From Casuarius casuarius (Eukaryota; Chordata; Aves; Casuariiformes; Casuariidae), in NCBI GenBank assembly GCA_003342895.1, contig PTFA01000011.1, positions 2,405,644-2,469,643 on the forward strand: 64,000 nucleotides of DNA, in the 5' to 3' direction. The notes beneath the pieces were generated by a model. That model had not been told where the DNA came from, did no database searches, and saw only the letters and a list, made by a program, of their open reading frames with translations. Positions 33,301-44,852 of the stretch are shown here, piece by piece (the first letter of the stretch is position 1; the number at the start of each line of letters is the position of its first letter). Made by a program: the position numbers and the translations under genes.

Positions 33301-35250
33301 CAACATGGCTCACATTTGCATAGCTAATCTCTTCTCCCTCCCCCTCAAACCCCAAAACAAGATGGCAAGTTTCAAACTCCTTCTGGCAATAATCCCTGGA
33401 ACACATTATTTTTGGAACCATGCCTGAGCACTGTTCCAAAGAGCAGTAGTTGGCCTGGACTAAAACTATAGGAAAAAAACAAACAAAAAAACAAAAAAAA
33501 CACACCAACAATTAACCAACATGAACAACTATTTATCTGGGGCCTAGGAGCTGTTTACAGATGCAGCTTCAAGGCCTTATAATGTTCTGGTTCCTACCTA
33601 AAAACATCAAGATTCAAAAGTGATTTTAACAGAACTGACTTTAGTTTTATACTGAGAACAGAATAATACTATAGTTTACATCAAGATTGTCATTCCTATT
33701 AACGTCTATTACTTCAGCTTCACTTTCTCATTGTTTTTCTATCATTTCAAACTTCTTTCCTTGATTAACATGTTTGTGGAACGTCTTGCTTCAGATAGTA
33801 GTAGACACATTATAGCTGAAGCACACTTCCTGACAACTCATTAGACTTCATTATTTAATTGCAACACAGAATAAAAATGTGCTTATTAGAAATAAGCATT
33901 TCAAAATAAGTGATACAAACTTTCCACCAAAGAAAGCAAGTTATTTGAATTGTATGTCCAAAGTGCTGTAATTTTTGACATAATCTAAAGGTTTTCTAAA
34001 TTTACTAAAATCTAAATTTTCCCTAATTCATTAAATCCCACTGGATCAATGAAAATTTCCTGTTTTGACTTTAAAAAATGCAATTAAAATAGAAGTCTTG
34101 TATTAAGAGTAAGGCACTGCCTAGCTTTTGATGCTAATTAAATGCTCAGGCTCCAGGACTTTAGGCCAACTGTGGTAAGGGTGTATTTTTCATTTGTAAT
34201 TTAGTGTACATTGGTTTAAATTCCATGGAATTTTAATCAGAAACTATCACTGAAAAATTGTTGCCTTCAATATTTGAGATACCTGTATTTGTAGGCTGGA
34301 TTGAATAGATGGATAGTATGTGGAAAAATGTATATATATATATATATATATCTAGACATATATGAAAAATAGTTTATTGGATCTTGATTTATCTAATTAA
34401 ACCAGCATCCATTGAGTATGATTCATTTCAAAGCCATTTGCTAATCCTGACTGTTTCGTTATGAAGGAATCATGATATGGTCTAGGGACTTGGCAATTAC
34501 TTCCCTTACTTGCTGTATCAATCACATGCCAGAAACAGACTAAATGAGAACAAAGATTTTCTCCTTCTGTTTCTCACTTCAATTTCTGCAAGATACTCTG
34601 AAGATTCTTCACCCACTTCCTAAAGATGTCAGAATTCATTCTAATGCTTCTCCTTCAATCACATATTCCTCACACTCATTCTTTTACAAAAAAACCAAAA
34701 ATAATGCCTACAATAGCTAAACTGTATTATCTATTTAGACCAAAGTCTGCACATATTTTTAAATATAAATAGTAATTGTCCACTCAAGTACTTTCCATCT
34801 AGAGCAAGNAGCATTTCATACATGGCACAACTGAACAAGAAATACAGTGGAAGACAGTGATAATTAAGACTGTGTAGACAAAACTTTTATATAAGTGTCC
34901 CCAGAAGCAATCTGAAGCAGCAAGGAAGAAAAAAAAGGCATGGTCACAGAACCAAGCTGCTAAACACAATGAGCAGCTAACCCTTNCAAGAATTATTTAA
35001 ATCTGACTTACTCTGGCATGAAGGAATATCACACAATTCTAAATATTTACATGTAATTCTGATCTTTGGAGACAGTTTTGGAACAGAACACAAGAACCTG
35101 TGTATCACCTCCTTTAATTGCATCTGTCCTGCAAAACAGTAAGAAATCAAGTCTGAATGTATTCACGTGCATGTTTTGGGGGACAATGAAGACCCACTGT
35201 ATTCCACCACCACTGGGAACTGAAAATGAAAACATATATAACTCTTCAGA

Positions 35251-35256
<6 letters not shown>
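33301..35256. other. No supported gene; (TA)n microsatellite
   Basis: Contains an A/C-rich tract at 33473-33505, a perfect 8 bp stem with 3-base loop (TGCTTATT AGA AATAAGCA, 33880-33898), a (TA) run at 34331-34351, and ambiguous bases at 34809 and 34986. No gene signal. Confidence 0.55.
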
Positions 35257-35293
<37 letters not shown>

Positions 35294-35297
35294 NTTT
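35257..35297 (-). repeat. Poly(T) tract of about 41 bases with one N
   Basis: The T run on the plus strand, broken only by N at 35294, equals poly(A) on the minus strand. No canonical AATAAA lies at the expected distance on the minus strand and no target-site duplication was found, so it is treated as a homopolymer rather than a retrocopy tail. Confidence 0.9.
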
Positions 35298-35454
35298 AAA
35301 ACTGGGGCTTTGGAATTTAACCAGAGAAGACCAAAACATTGTTTTATATCTGAAAATAGAATGTATTTCTGGACTAAAACTTATTTTGCTTCTTCAAGTA
35401 CTGAGAGAGGCAAGAAATGCAGGCCTAAGAAGGCATCAAGCAAAGATATCAAGA

Positions 35455-35575
35455 AAAATGTAACAGCCACATTGAGTCAGACCAAAGGTACACCTTGCTA
35501 AGTATCTACAGCATCTACAGCGGTGGCAAGCTCCAGCAGAAGAGAAGAGGTAGTAACTTCCTGAACTGCCTCAGT
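35455..35575 (+). repeat. Ancient dispersed amniote repeat (class not assigned)
   Basis: ACATTGAGTCAGACCAAAGG, then TACACCTTGCTAAGTATCTA, then CAGCGGTGGCAAGCTCCAGC closely follows a motif repeated in many sauropsid genomes, with the order GGGTCAGACCAAAGGTCCAT, CTAGCCCAGTATCC, CAGTGGCCAGTGCCAG. The match is strong over the first 50 bases and fades after about 35575. I cannot name the family from memory with confidence. Confidence 0.55.
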
Positions 35576-36289
35576 AACACTAATCAAAAAGCATTTATCA
35601 AAGTCCGTTCACAAACAGAATCATGGAAGAAAAAAAGGAAGACACCTAAATCACCTTCAGCAGGCCTGCTCATTTGCTTAATAGAATTGTATGTGCTTTG
35701 CTGAAAAGCGCACTTTGCATTCTAATCCAAAATCCCCTGAAGTTAATGTAAAGTCTCCACCTCCAACAGGTTTTGGATCAGGTCCTTAGAGTCAAACTCA
35801 CCACAGAGATAACAATGGGAGCTGCAGCTTCTGAGCACCTTCAAAAAACTAAGCTCCATAGGTGCTTGCATGCACTGCTGTCACCCTGATCATGATCCAA
35901 TCAATCCATTGATTGCTCCAGTTGGTGAAATTCTAATGAAATCAGATGAGTTACATAAGTATTAAACTGACAGGATGCTGGGTAAATGAGATCTTCGGAG
36001 CTGATCTAGATAGTTGGTCATACAATATAGCAATTAGAACATTCGAGCAGTCCCTAAATTTCTTTTCTGAGGGTTTCTGAAGATACATGGCAATCTTTGT
36101 GTTCACTCTGATCAGTCACCAAGAAAGTTTTATGAAACCTGAATAAGGGGATGGGAGGAGATTTTATAAAATGTTATTCAAGCATTTAGACTTCAGAGGT
36201 ACATATATTGTTGTTTGTAATCCTATAGAGGGATCTTGAAATTATATAGAATAATTGCTATTTGCTACAGAATTTTTAATGGAATCAAG
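35576..36289. other. No supported gene
   Basis: Ordinary AT-rich non-coding sequence. Confidence 0.5.
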
Positions 36290-36390
36290 GAACTAGTAAA
36301 AACTATTTCTAATTATTTTTGTAGATGGGAGAACTTTAGCACTTGCCCAAGAGCATGTAACACTGAGATCTGTCTGATCGCATGGGGTGT
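36290..36390 (-). repeat. MIR-like SINE core remnant
   Basis: The plus strand reads TTTTTGTAGATGGGAGAACT, then an exact ACTTGCCCAAG followed by AGCATGTAACACTGAG. This matches the order of the reversed MIR core (CCATTTTACAGATGAGGAAACTGAGG, split here by a short deletion, then ACTTGCCCAAGGTCACACAG). Divergence is high, as expected for a mammalian/amniote-wide ancient SINE core. Confidence 0.45.
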
Positions 36391-37829
36391 GAGAGTGATT
36401 CCTCACAAATAAGGAATCTGTATTTTTATTATAGCACTGTTTAATTTGGCTCATCTACTTTATATTTGTCTTTTCCAGTCATCCCATTAACATGGTTTCA
36501 ACAGCCTGCCATTGGTTTAGAACTATTTGGAGGCAGTAACTTCTCCTTTCTCTGATAGCCAAAGAGTTTAGCATACATTTTCATTCCATCAGTACCGAGT
36601 TGCAATTTGCCAGTCCTCTGCTGACTCACTGAATTATACACCATCTTTATGCCAAGGTCAAATTCAATTCAGCAACACAGGGAAAAATGGTGACAACTGA
36701 AAGTGGTTAGATGAAACTGGCAGGTATCAGTAGTATATTAAGACCCATTTTTCCACAGTCGCTAAAGATTATAAACTTACCCAATATGGAACAGGACTAG
36801 TTACTTGCCCTCTAGACCCTCTCCCAGTAACAATATAGTTTTTCTTAGGTTTTCAGCCATATTAGTGTTCAGAACTGATCTTATGCCTCCTTCCTCCAGT
36901 AGAGCGATGATCCCACTAATGGTGCTATTAGCACAAAAAAAAAAAAAAAAAAAGACCCCAAACTTTTACAAGTATTTCTTTAGCACTTATTACTTAGTGT
37001 AATTAACACCCTCAAAGGTGTACTGTATGAAGTTCTTGTCATCCCATTTAAAATTTGGGGCCTAGCATTATTTCATTTTGTGACTACTTTTTTTAGTATT
37101 CACTACTTAAATATATAAGGATGGATAAGGATACAGAGAACATTTATCTCAACTTGCCTTTCAGCAGAAAAGCTGTACAGCTCTTCTCCAGATACCTCAG
37201 GTCACATATTTGGTACAGGCACGCAACACCTCTCTTTTAGCAATTCACCCACCCACACTACTTAATTGATTGCATCTTTTTTCCCCTCTAATGAAGCCAA
37301 GAACTTTCTTTGGTATAAAATGCTTGGAAAGCACAGTAAGAGATTCTGTCAAACATCTCTGCATTAGACAAAAGGAATCCTCCTGGGTATTTCCCTGAAC
37401 AAGCTACAAAGTGCTTAAGTGACTGTGTATCAACAAATGCTGGCAACGGGGTCAGAAATAGTTGGATACTCCTAAAAACTGAACTGTTGCTGTTGCCAAC
37501 ATTTTGCATCATTCTCTTACCCAGCAGAATTTTTTTTTCATCTTTTTTGCCTCATAGATGCATCAGGTGGTGTGTACTGCAACACTGGAAATAAGAACTC
37601 ACTGCTCAAAAATTACTGCAACGAACCGTTAACTGAAAGTTTAATAAAACACTGCTTCAAGCAAATCATTTCATTTTCATGAACCAGGTCATAATGAGAT
37701 GAAGGTGGATGACCACTGGATCACTTAATCTGCATTTTCCACATAATTATACTGCATTTTCCAAGCTTACTGGAATTGACATCTTTGGCTCTCCACAAGA
37801 ATAATTTTATTCTTTAAAATACTGCGGTC
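36391..37829. other. No supported gene; A19 tract
   Basis: A19 at 36935-36953. No coding or repeat family signal was otherwise recognised. Confidence 0.5.
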
Positions 37830-37910
37830 TGCACTTATGAAAAGTTAAGTGACCCATCCGAGGAGAGACACAGCTATTATGACAGCATGGCAGGTGATGA
37901 AATATTAGAG
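37830..37910 (-). repeat. MIR-like SINE core remnant
   Basis: GAAAAGTTAAGTGACCCATC, then GAGGAGAGACACAGCTATTA and GCATGGCAGG follow the reversed MIR core (GAGGTTAAGTGACTTGCCCA, AGGTCACACAGCTAGTAA, GTGGCAG). The match is diverged but colinear. Confidence 0.4.
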
Positions 37911-39506
37911 CCATTTTCGCATTCAGGAACACTTGCAGTACCACCTCTTCCAGGTTTGCCCTGAGTGCTACTTAATGATACATTTAAAATGATTGAAAGA
38001 GGATCCTGCAAAGACTATAGAGATTGCACAGAAGCTAAAAATGCATTTTGTTTTCCTCACAGAGATATTTGCATTTACTCCTTTCACTGGAGAGTATTTG
38101 CAATGGTTCATTACCAGGTACTTAATGATAAACTGTGCTGTCAAAAACAAATTGCGAACAGTAAAAACATTAATGGCATACCCCATACGTTTTCAACAGC
38201 ATCAACACAATCCAGTAACATACTGCCACTTGAAACATCACTGATAAAAAGAGACTCCAACTACAAGATATAGTGAAATTATTTTAAAACATCCGACTTT
38301 AAACAATTTTGATTTTAGATATTACTTAATAATAATCTGGGAATCCAAGGACTCCTTTCTAAGTGCTCATTTTCAATGTATCAGATAAGAGGTATTAGTA
38401 TTATGCCTAATTAAGGCAAAGGAAAAGTGTATTATTTCTTCTTGAATAAAACCACACAGAAATAACTGACTGCCAGTTACAGCGCTTAACTTTTTCAGAA
38501 CCTGCAAAAGAGCAAAGAGAGTCAACTCAGATTTCAGGTTCAGTTTTTCTGAGAATTCACTGTAACACTTAGCATAAAAATAATTAGTGAATCTATACTG
38601 TCGTGAGGTTGCTAATCTGCAAGTCTACAAGACCCGCAGCGGAGATGCTAATCTCATTCTAACAGAAAAAGATTAAGAAAGGTAAATATTACTAGCCTGT
38701 GGTCACACACACAATTCAGTATCTCACACTTAATTCAGTAGCAATGTGGACTCTCAGTAACGTCTCTTGCAGCCACCAGTTTCAAACCTTTTTGCAGGAG
38801 GAAAGGTGAGGCTATCAGAGATCACGATCTACACAACATACTCACCATTACGCCCAACACGTCTGGTGACAAAATTCTAATAGACTTCACTGACAATAAA
38901 AAGAAGCTTGACGAGTAACATCTGCAAGCCTCTACGTAAAGAATGTTAGAGAAATGTTACTATTTTGAAAATTTTACTACACAGGAACAGGGAAAAGCAG
39001 CAAGGTGAGTTGGTTAGTTTAAAATGCACTGCTGCTGGTTTTCACAGATAAGAGTAGTAGTAATAAAAATGGGGAGGTGGAGAACTATTATTACACTGAT
39101 GAAATTATTAAAATCAAATGTTAACCACTATATTCAATACCACTGAAATACTTGTACATATTTAGTGCAAATACTTTCATTTATATCTTTTCTTTGACTT
39201 GCAAGTGTACCAGCAATTCTATTTTCAACACTTCAGTTTTTACAAGTCTACTGTTTGGCTTGATAAACTCAGATCAACTTCACCTGTAAAACTTCAAGTT
39301 AACAAGCAGAGTCCAAAAATAATCTGAGACCTTCAACTGACAACACTGAGCCAAATCTTCTATATCACTGTCAAAGCCTAAGATTAAATTCTTCAGACAA
39401 CAATTCACTAACTAAGGAAATCAACCTTATTTGTTTAAAGGTACAACCAAACCCCAAGAGCCTCCATTGAATTTTAAACCAAAAACACATGTGTACATTC
39501 CAGACC
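37911..39506. other. No supported gene
   Basis: 38063-38117 has a fair acceptor (TTTTCCTCACAG) and an adjacent donor (CCAG|GTACTT), but all three plus-strand frames across it are open, which weakens it. 38660-38715 (GATTAAGAAAGG...GCCTGTGGTCACAC) may be another MIR trace. Confidence 0.45.
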
Positions 39507-39728
39507 TCAAGCATCCGTTTTGGAAACTCCAGTCCCATCACTAGTACTGCTTTTGTGGAACAACACGTCAAAGTCCAAGTCATCTCCAAGAGGAATGTGT
39601 GTGCAGTTGCATTCACATATGCTCACAGCCCAATGTGAGCTGTCAGTAGGAGGATCTACTGATGGGAAACCAAGTGATCTATTCTCCTTGTATCTGGCCA
39701 CCAATCTACATACCAAATATCTTCCAGC
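39507..39728 (-). CDS. Candidate terminal exon, product unknown
   Basis: On the minus strand CTACATTTCTAG (ending at complement 39729) is a fair acceptor. The following frame is open for 73 codons in phase 0 and ends in TGA at 39507. The peptide is balanced in composition, with a Cys pair (ICECNC) and a Ser/Thr/Gly-rich acidic tail (GDDLDFDVLFHKSSTSDG). I recognise no family. The plus strand of the same bases is also open (39520-39732), so the absence of stops is partly a base-composition effect. Confidence 0.25.
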   Translation of the reverse strand, partial: AGRYLVCRLVARYKENRSLGFPSVDPPTDSSHWAVSICECNCTHIPLGDDLDFDVLFHKSSTSDGTGVSKTDA

Positions 39729-40324
39729 CTAGAAATGTAGAAGTATCAGATAATTACTAGTTTTTTCCATAAACATTCCTTTAGATTACCATTCTCCTAG
39801 CTACAATATTTTCTGCAGTATTGCATGATGGTCATAATTACTGTAGGCAGGCAGACATCATCAGGCATGCTCTGAAAGTGATCATCTTTAAAGTATTATT
39901 ATAATCAGCTGTGAAACTTTCTAAGAGGATGGAATTAAAAACTGCCTACAGAGAACAGCTGGGCTATTTGTCATACATGGTTCAGCACTAACTTGGTTCT
40001 ACAGCTTTCTCTACTTGAAATAAGATTTGACTAGAAGAGTCTATTTGCACAAACAGTTATTGCTTATTAGAAAAGATCAGTATCATTATTTTTAAAAAAG
40101 TCACAAATGTTTATGATACATATACAATATATCCCCTTGGAGACGAGATACAACGAAGAATATTTCACATTCTTCATTTTAGGTTTCCCTAAGCGGCTAT
40201 CTTAGGTTAACAGCCTAAACTGTTGATATAGTCAACAGCAAAATACTTGCAGGTGGCAGTGGAGAGCATTTTAGTTAGATAGCCAGTATTCACAGGACAC
40301 TAATAGTAGACATAGGAAGTTACC
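39729..40324. other. No supported gene
   Basis: AT-rich sequence with a perfect 7 bp stem and 5-base loop at about 40219-40240 (CTGTTGA...TCAACAG). Confidence 0.5.
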
Positions 40325-40710
40325 ATTCCTGGAACTAGCAAGGCTGTGAGTACTGCATCCAGTTCTGTGTATGGCAATTCATTAAGCATGAAACCAAGCC
40401 AGATAGAGAGAGAACAACAGGAAATTTGGGAATGTGGTCTGTAAGAAAACAGGTTTGTTTTCTCTAATAGAAGATTAGTAACAGTAATTTTCCCAAGATC
40501 AAGTATAATTCTAAAGAAAAAGGGAGGTCAATTTCTCTCTGTGTGTGCTAGCAGTGGGAGGGGAAAAGAAGAAACACTGCTACGATCTGAAGCAAAGAGC
40601 ATTTTCATAGACAGGGAGGAATCTAACTGTAAAGATACTTCACATATTGAAGTAGGAGAATTTTGAAGGATATGGAATCTCCTTCATAGGTTTCCATGAA
40701 TCCCAATGGA
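40325..40710 (+). mobile_element. Old CR1 LINE fragment, 5'-truncated
   Basis: Colinear similarity to the last part of old CR1 elements in plus orientation. CTGTGAGTACTGCATCCAGT corresponds to the GAGTACTGTGTCCAGTTTT block. TTTCTCTCTGTGTGTGC, then AGTGGGAGGGGAAAAGAAG, corresponds to the GTAGGACAAGAAG block. GCATTTTCATAGACAGGGAG, then GAATCTAACTGTAAAGA, corresponds to the GATTTAGGTTAGACATTAGG...TTTCTAACTGT block. GATATGGAATCTCCTTCAT corresponds to the TTGTGGAATCCCCATCAT block. It is much more diverged than the two avian copies and has no open frame. Confidence 0.65.
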
Positions 40711-43700
40711 TTCAATCACAAATTCCCAATTTACCAGTAATGGATTAAATTTAGGCTTGCCTCAGACTCAAGAGATTAATGTAATCCAAGTTATTTAACC
40801 TGTGGTTCATTACCACTCTTGATCCTCAAAGAACTGAAAAGACAGTGAAAAACACCTCTACAGTCTCAACTGTCCATTTAATGATGCAGGGAAAATATGC
40901 CTCATGAACAGAAAAGGGACTTCAAAGGTAACAGCAGCTGAAATCCCTAAATTCAAATCAGATTGGCTCAGTAGCATGCAACTTCTCATGATGTTAAATT
41001 GATGTCCCACTCTGGCTGTCCCAGACAGATTCAGTTGCAGAAAATAAACTCTTCTCTAAACAGTCTAGGTGACAAAGAAACTGTGCTGCCAGAGGACTCT
41101 TAAGTTACACTGCATTTAGGTGTGAATGATGACATTTACTTACTTTCTAGCCAACACCACAAAGATGCAAGAGCTACGTATCGCTTTTGTAATTAAAACA
41201 GATGCATCTATTAACCTAGCTTATTCTAAGTTTCTTTATCAGTATTTCTTTACTAGTTACATTCAGTATGCCTTTGTATTTTGCAGAAAGATGAATACAA
41301 ATCATCCAGTCTTAAATGATCTGTGCAAAAGAAATACATTCATCTTCACTTCTACAATATTAGCAGTACATAGAATTCGAGGTCAGTAAGGTCTTGAACT
41401 GCCGAACTATGACCCTGTATAATTTCTTCCCCTAATTTACATAGTTTTCACAAGTTTCTTAAAAACAATTTTTTAACCTTTTTCTACCTCCAGGTGCTGT
41501 TCAACTGGAATCATAATACGTGAGAAAANTGCATTTCTGTATTATTACACAAAAAAGTCTAAACCGTGTAAGGAAAAAAAAAAAGCATAAAACTAATTAT
41601 TTAGGAAAAGATACATAAAAAAAATGAGTCTGAAATAACCATTGTAAATCAACAGGATTACTGATGGTGAGGTTTCCAGCTGTTTAGCTATTTTAGCATC
41701 ACTATACAGATCAGTGTTCATTACTAAGCTGTTACGGAAATAAATTATAAAAACAATAATCCATTCTGGAAATACAGCTATAATCTTTCTTGNGTATTTG
41801 AAAACATCTTAGCCCTGACTCAGAAAAACATTTGAACATGTGCTTAAAATTCAGCACATGCCCAGATGAAAATTCTTTCTGAATATGGATGCTTTACTGA
41901 CCATGGCTTTCACCTTAAAGAAAGACAGAAGCAATATAAACACTTTGCTTATTACTAAATGTACATGTAGATAAACATACTTGACTATGATTGTAATTCT
42001 ATTATATGAGTATCACTGAAGAGCTAAAAACTAAAACTAAAAACAAAACAAAAACACAACCACCACACACACAACAGGAAGAGATTCAAGTGAACAGCAC
42101 TAACATATTTTAGATAAGCTCATAATCTGCCATGCTGATTTATGTTTATAGTTAAGTACTTTGATAGATCAGGTCAGATAGCTCTGCTCTCTGTAAGACT
42201 TGAGTTAACTTCAAGTTAAGGAAGTAAATCTTACTCTATTTAAATAAAATAAACTTAGTAGATGTTCTTGATCTCCGAAGAAATTATCTGTTAGAGATTA
42301 TACATTACAAATTAGGAGAAATGGCTTTTCAAACAATTTTTAATGTAAGAGATTTGCATTACAAGTCTTTTCACTCCATGCAAACCTGACACCAATTGAA
42401 AGGAAAAATTATAAGCAACTGTTTTCAACTCCACCATGACTTCTGTTTCAAATCAAGACAAGACAGTGTCCTTGTATATGTTTACCAATCACTCTCATCG
42501 ATCTACAACTATAATCTCAAAGAAGGAATTCAGACTTTGAGATATCTCAAATAACTTACTCCAAATTTGATGCTATTATAGGAAATCTCAGTGCCCCCAA
42601 GAGAACAAAGACTAGAGCATTTTTACAGGGAGATTACCTGGAGATGGTTCAGATAAGTTGATGGAAAAGCCATTTAGCCATCAGAGAGTCAGATGCCCTT
42701 CGACAGCTTTGACAAGCAAAATGCATCATCTCAGCAATACTCTGTAGGTCTGAAAAATGAATCAGGTTTATAAATGCTTTGCTAGATGAAATCATCTTTG
42801 TTACCTGCTTGAAACAGACAGTCCTGGCTGTCTTTAGGAAAGAGTAAAGCAAGCAGTTCTAAGTAAATTACTTACGCTTCTAAAAAATAAAGTAACACAA
42901 ATTCAAGAAACGGACTAAAAGCCGATATTTTAGGAAGCTGAGACTTGTGATAGAGTTCCTCATACTGCAGAATGGATTACTCTGTAGCAGAAAGTGGTAC
43001 TTCAAAGTGTTGCAAAATTATTAATTGGAAATTACTGAATGATGAAGCAAAAAGTACATCTAAATTTTAGGTACTGTATTTTATACAGGTTTTTTGTTGT
43101 TGTTGTTGAAGTTCTGAATGCCCCACCATTGCTACTGAAGTCCAATACATGGATTCGGGGCTCTGTTTTTTCCTNAATTCCTCAGTTAGTGTGCACATGC
43201 TCTTGGAATAGGGACCCCTCTTAGCTAGCAACTGGATAAACGTATCAAACTAGATAAACTACAGCAAGATCTTACATGCATTGGCTAATGTGCTGTAAAT
43301 GCATGCAAGAATTTTTTTTATGCAGCAGTAAACACAGTCAATCCAAAACATTTTATAAAATTCCGGGTTAAGCTAGGGCTGTGCTGAAGCTGGACCAGCT
43401 TCTTTTGCCTTATCTGTTTATGAACTCTCAGTAGTTTTGAGAATGCATATTTTTAGCTTCAGGCTGTTGAAGAGGGTGCTTTTACAGCATTTTGTAGCTT
43501 GTAAAATATAATTCATTTTTAATACCTCGGGAAATTTTCCAGCAAACAGTTCTAGTCTAGTTTGGAGTCCTTTGGGTGAAATATGTGCACAGATCAGTCT
43601 TCGTATTTCAGACTGATTGTATATATTCTGTACAGAATACTAGACTAGGTATTTTATTTCTAGACAGCCACATTTTAAACAATTATCAATTTCACTAGAT

Positions 43701-44480
43701 TCAGCACTTTACATGCACTTAAATACTGCCAAATTTGTACCAGAATTCTAGTTTGTTACCTAACTCGAAGTTAAACACAGTTCAATCAAATACACTCTCC
43801 ATTTGTTACAGGTATGAACCCAGTTAATTGTGAAAATCAAATCTGAACATTGTAGTAGTATTTTAAAGTCTAGCTGCATCCATGCTTTTAACCCTTCATG
43901 CAAATAGGTAAGAGCTGAGTTCCACTTCCTTGAAAATTCATGCAAAGTGAAGCTAAGGCAAACCAGTACCATCTGTTTAAATATGAAATGCATGACCAAA
44001 CTAAAGTTAGCTGAAAATACTACCTATGTCTTAGATTATCTATTCCAAGAATCAGAAGCAAGCATGTAAGACACAGGAGACAATAGTAAATATTTCAAAT
44101 AATGTCCACATTGACCAATTCGCCAACATACACTTAACCAAAGTAGTTGCTACAGAACATTTGCTGAATGCCAGCAGTGGGACTTTTTAGTTAGCTAGCA
44201 TAATAAATATGCACAACATAGAAACTTCTGGAGGTTTTTAGGTATTGATACATCATACAGTAAGAAAAAAAAAAAAGAAAAACAAGAAAAACTTAGGTAC
44301 AAATTAGGTACCACTACCTTAAAAAAAGAAAAGGCTCTGCAGGAAATAGGGGTCATACGATTCAATACATATTGGCATGCTAAAGCTGACATCTTTTCCA
44401 GAAGTGTTTACATTTTAAAGCCACAGAAGATAAGNGGATACAAAAAACAAGTACAGCAGACAACTGGAACACAATCACAG
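40711..44480. other. No supported gene
   Basis: AT-rich sequence with ambiguous bases at 41529, 41793, 43175 and 44435. A 27-base segment at 41495-41521 has a good acceptor (TTTTTCTACCTCCAG) and a GTGAGA donor, but is too short to judge. A true-ATG frame of 87 codons at 41126-41389 is AT-driven and not recognised. Confidence 0.5.
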
Positions 44481-44594
44481 TTCAGAAAGCAGCAAAATAT
44501 GTGAAATCCTGTATGTATGTGTATTTACAAATGTGTATTTACAAACACACTATATTTCACAAACAGGATTTCACATACTTTGCTGCTTTCTGAA
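44481..44594. repeat. Long imperfect hairpin, 32 bp arms, 50 base loop
   Basis: The left arm (44481-44512) and right arm (44563-44594) are reverse complements over 32 positions with one difference (A at 44497 opposite C at 44578). In a minus-strand transcript that position becomes a G-U pair, so the whole arm could pair. The 50-base loop holds a 14 bp direct repeat (44518-44531 and 44532-44545, TGTGTATTTACAAA). No terminal direct repeats typical of a transposon insertion were found. It may be a MITE-like remnant, a template-switch product or a small-RNA precursor. Confidence 0.95.
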
Positions 44595-44624
44595 TTGCAA
44601 TGAACTAACAGTTTTGGTTTGCAG

Positions 44625-44852
44625 ACTACCTCAGAAGGAAACAGAACGGAGATGTCCAGGCTGATGAACAACAACGATGATTTTAACAGTGACGTTTCTA
44701 ACAGTTCAAGACTGCTTCCTTACATAGGGATAAGGAGGGAACAAACTCATGACAGTTTAGATAAGTCTTCTGGATGTGTAGAAAAAAGAGGAAAAAAAAA
44801 CACCAAAAAACCCACACTGATATGGACGCTTTTGCTTATACAGAATTTCTAA
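44625..44852 (+). CDS. Candidate coding exon after good acceptor, product unknown
   Basis: I do not recognise the protein. GTTTTGGTTTGCAG (ending 44624) is a good plus-strand acceptor, and the frame beginning right after it is open for 75 codons to TAA at 44852. The first 50 residues are strongly hydrophilic with an Asn/Asp/Ser-rich part (MNNNDDFNSDVSNSS) and a basic end (EKRGKKNTKK), and this stretch has several CpGs. No convincing donor lies inside; GGAT|GTGTAG near 44777 is weak. It starts only 30 bases after the hairpin at 44481-44594. Confidence 0.25.
   Translation, partial: TTSEGNRTEMSRLMNNNDDFNSDVSNSSRLLPYIGIRREQTHDSLDKSSGCVEKRGKKNTKKPTLIWTLLLIQNF

Noticed and set aside
35257..35297. 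Retrocopy tail on the minus strand
   Set aside because: No AATAAA at the right distance and no target-site duplication; treated as a homopolymer.
37893..37966. C/D-box snoRNA-like pattern (GTGATGA ... CTGA about 70 bases apart)
   Set aside because: The terminal stem is poor, no internal C'/D' boxes or guide are convincing, and the segment overlaps a MIR-like remnant.
38063..38117. 55-base acceptor/donor-bounded segment
   Set aside because: All plus-strand frames and one minus frame are open across it, so openness carries no information; the donor is mediocre.
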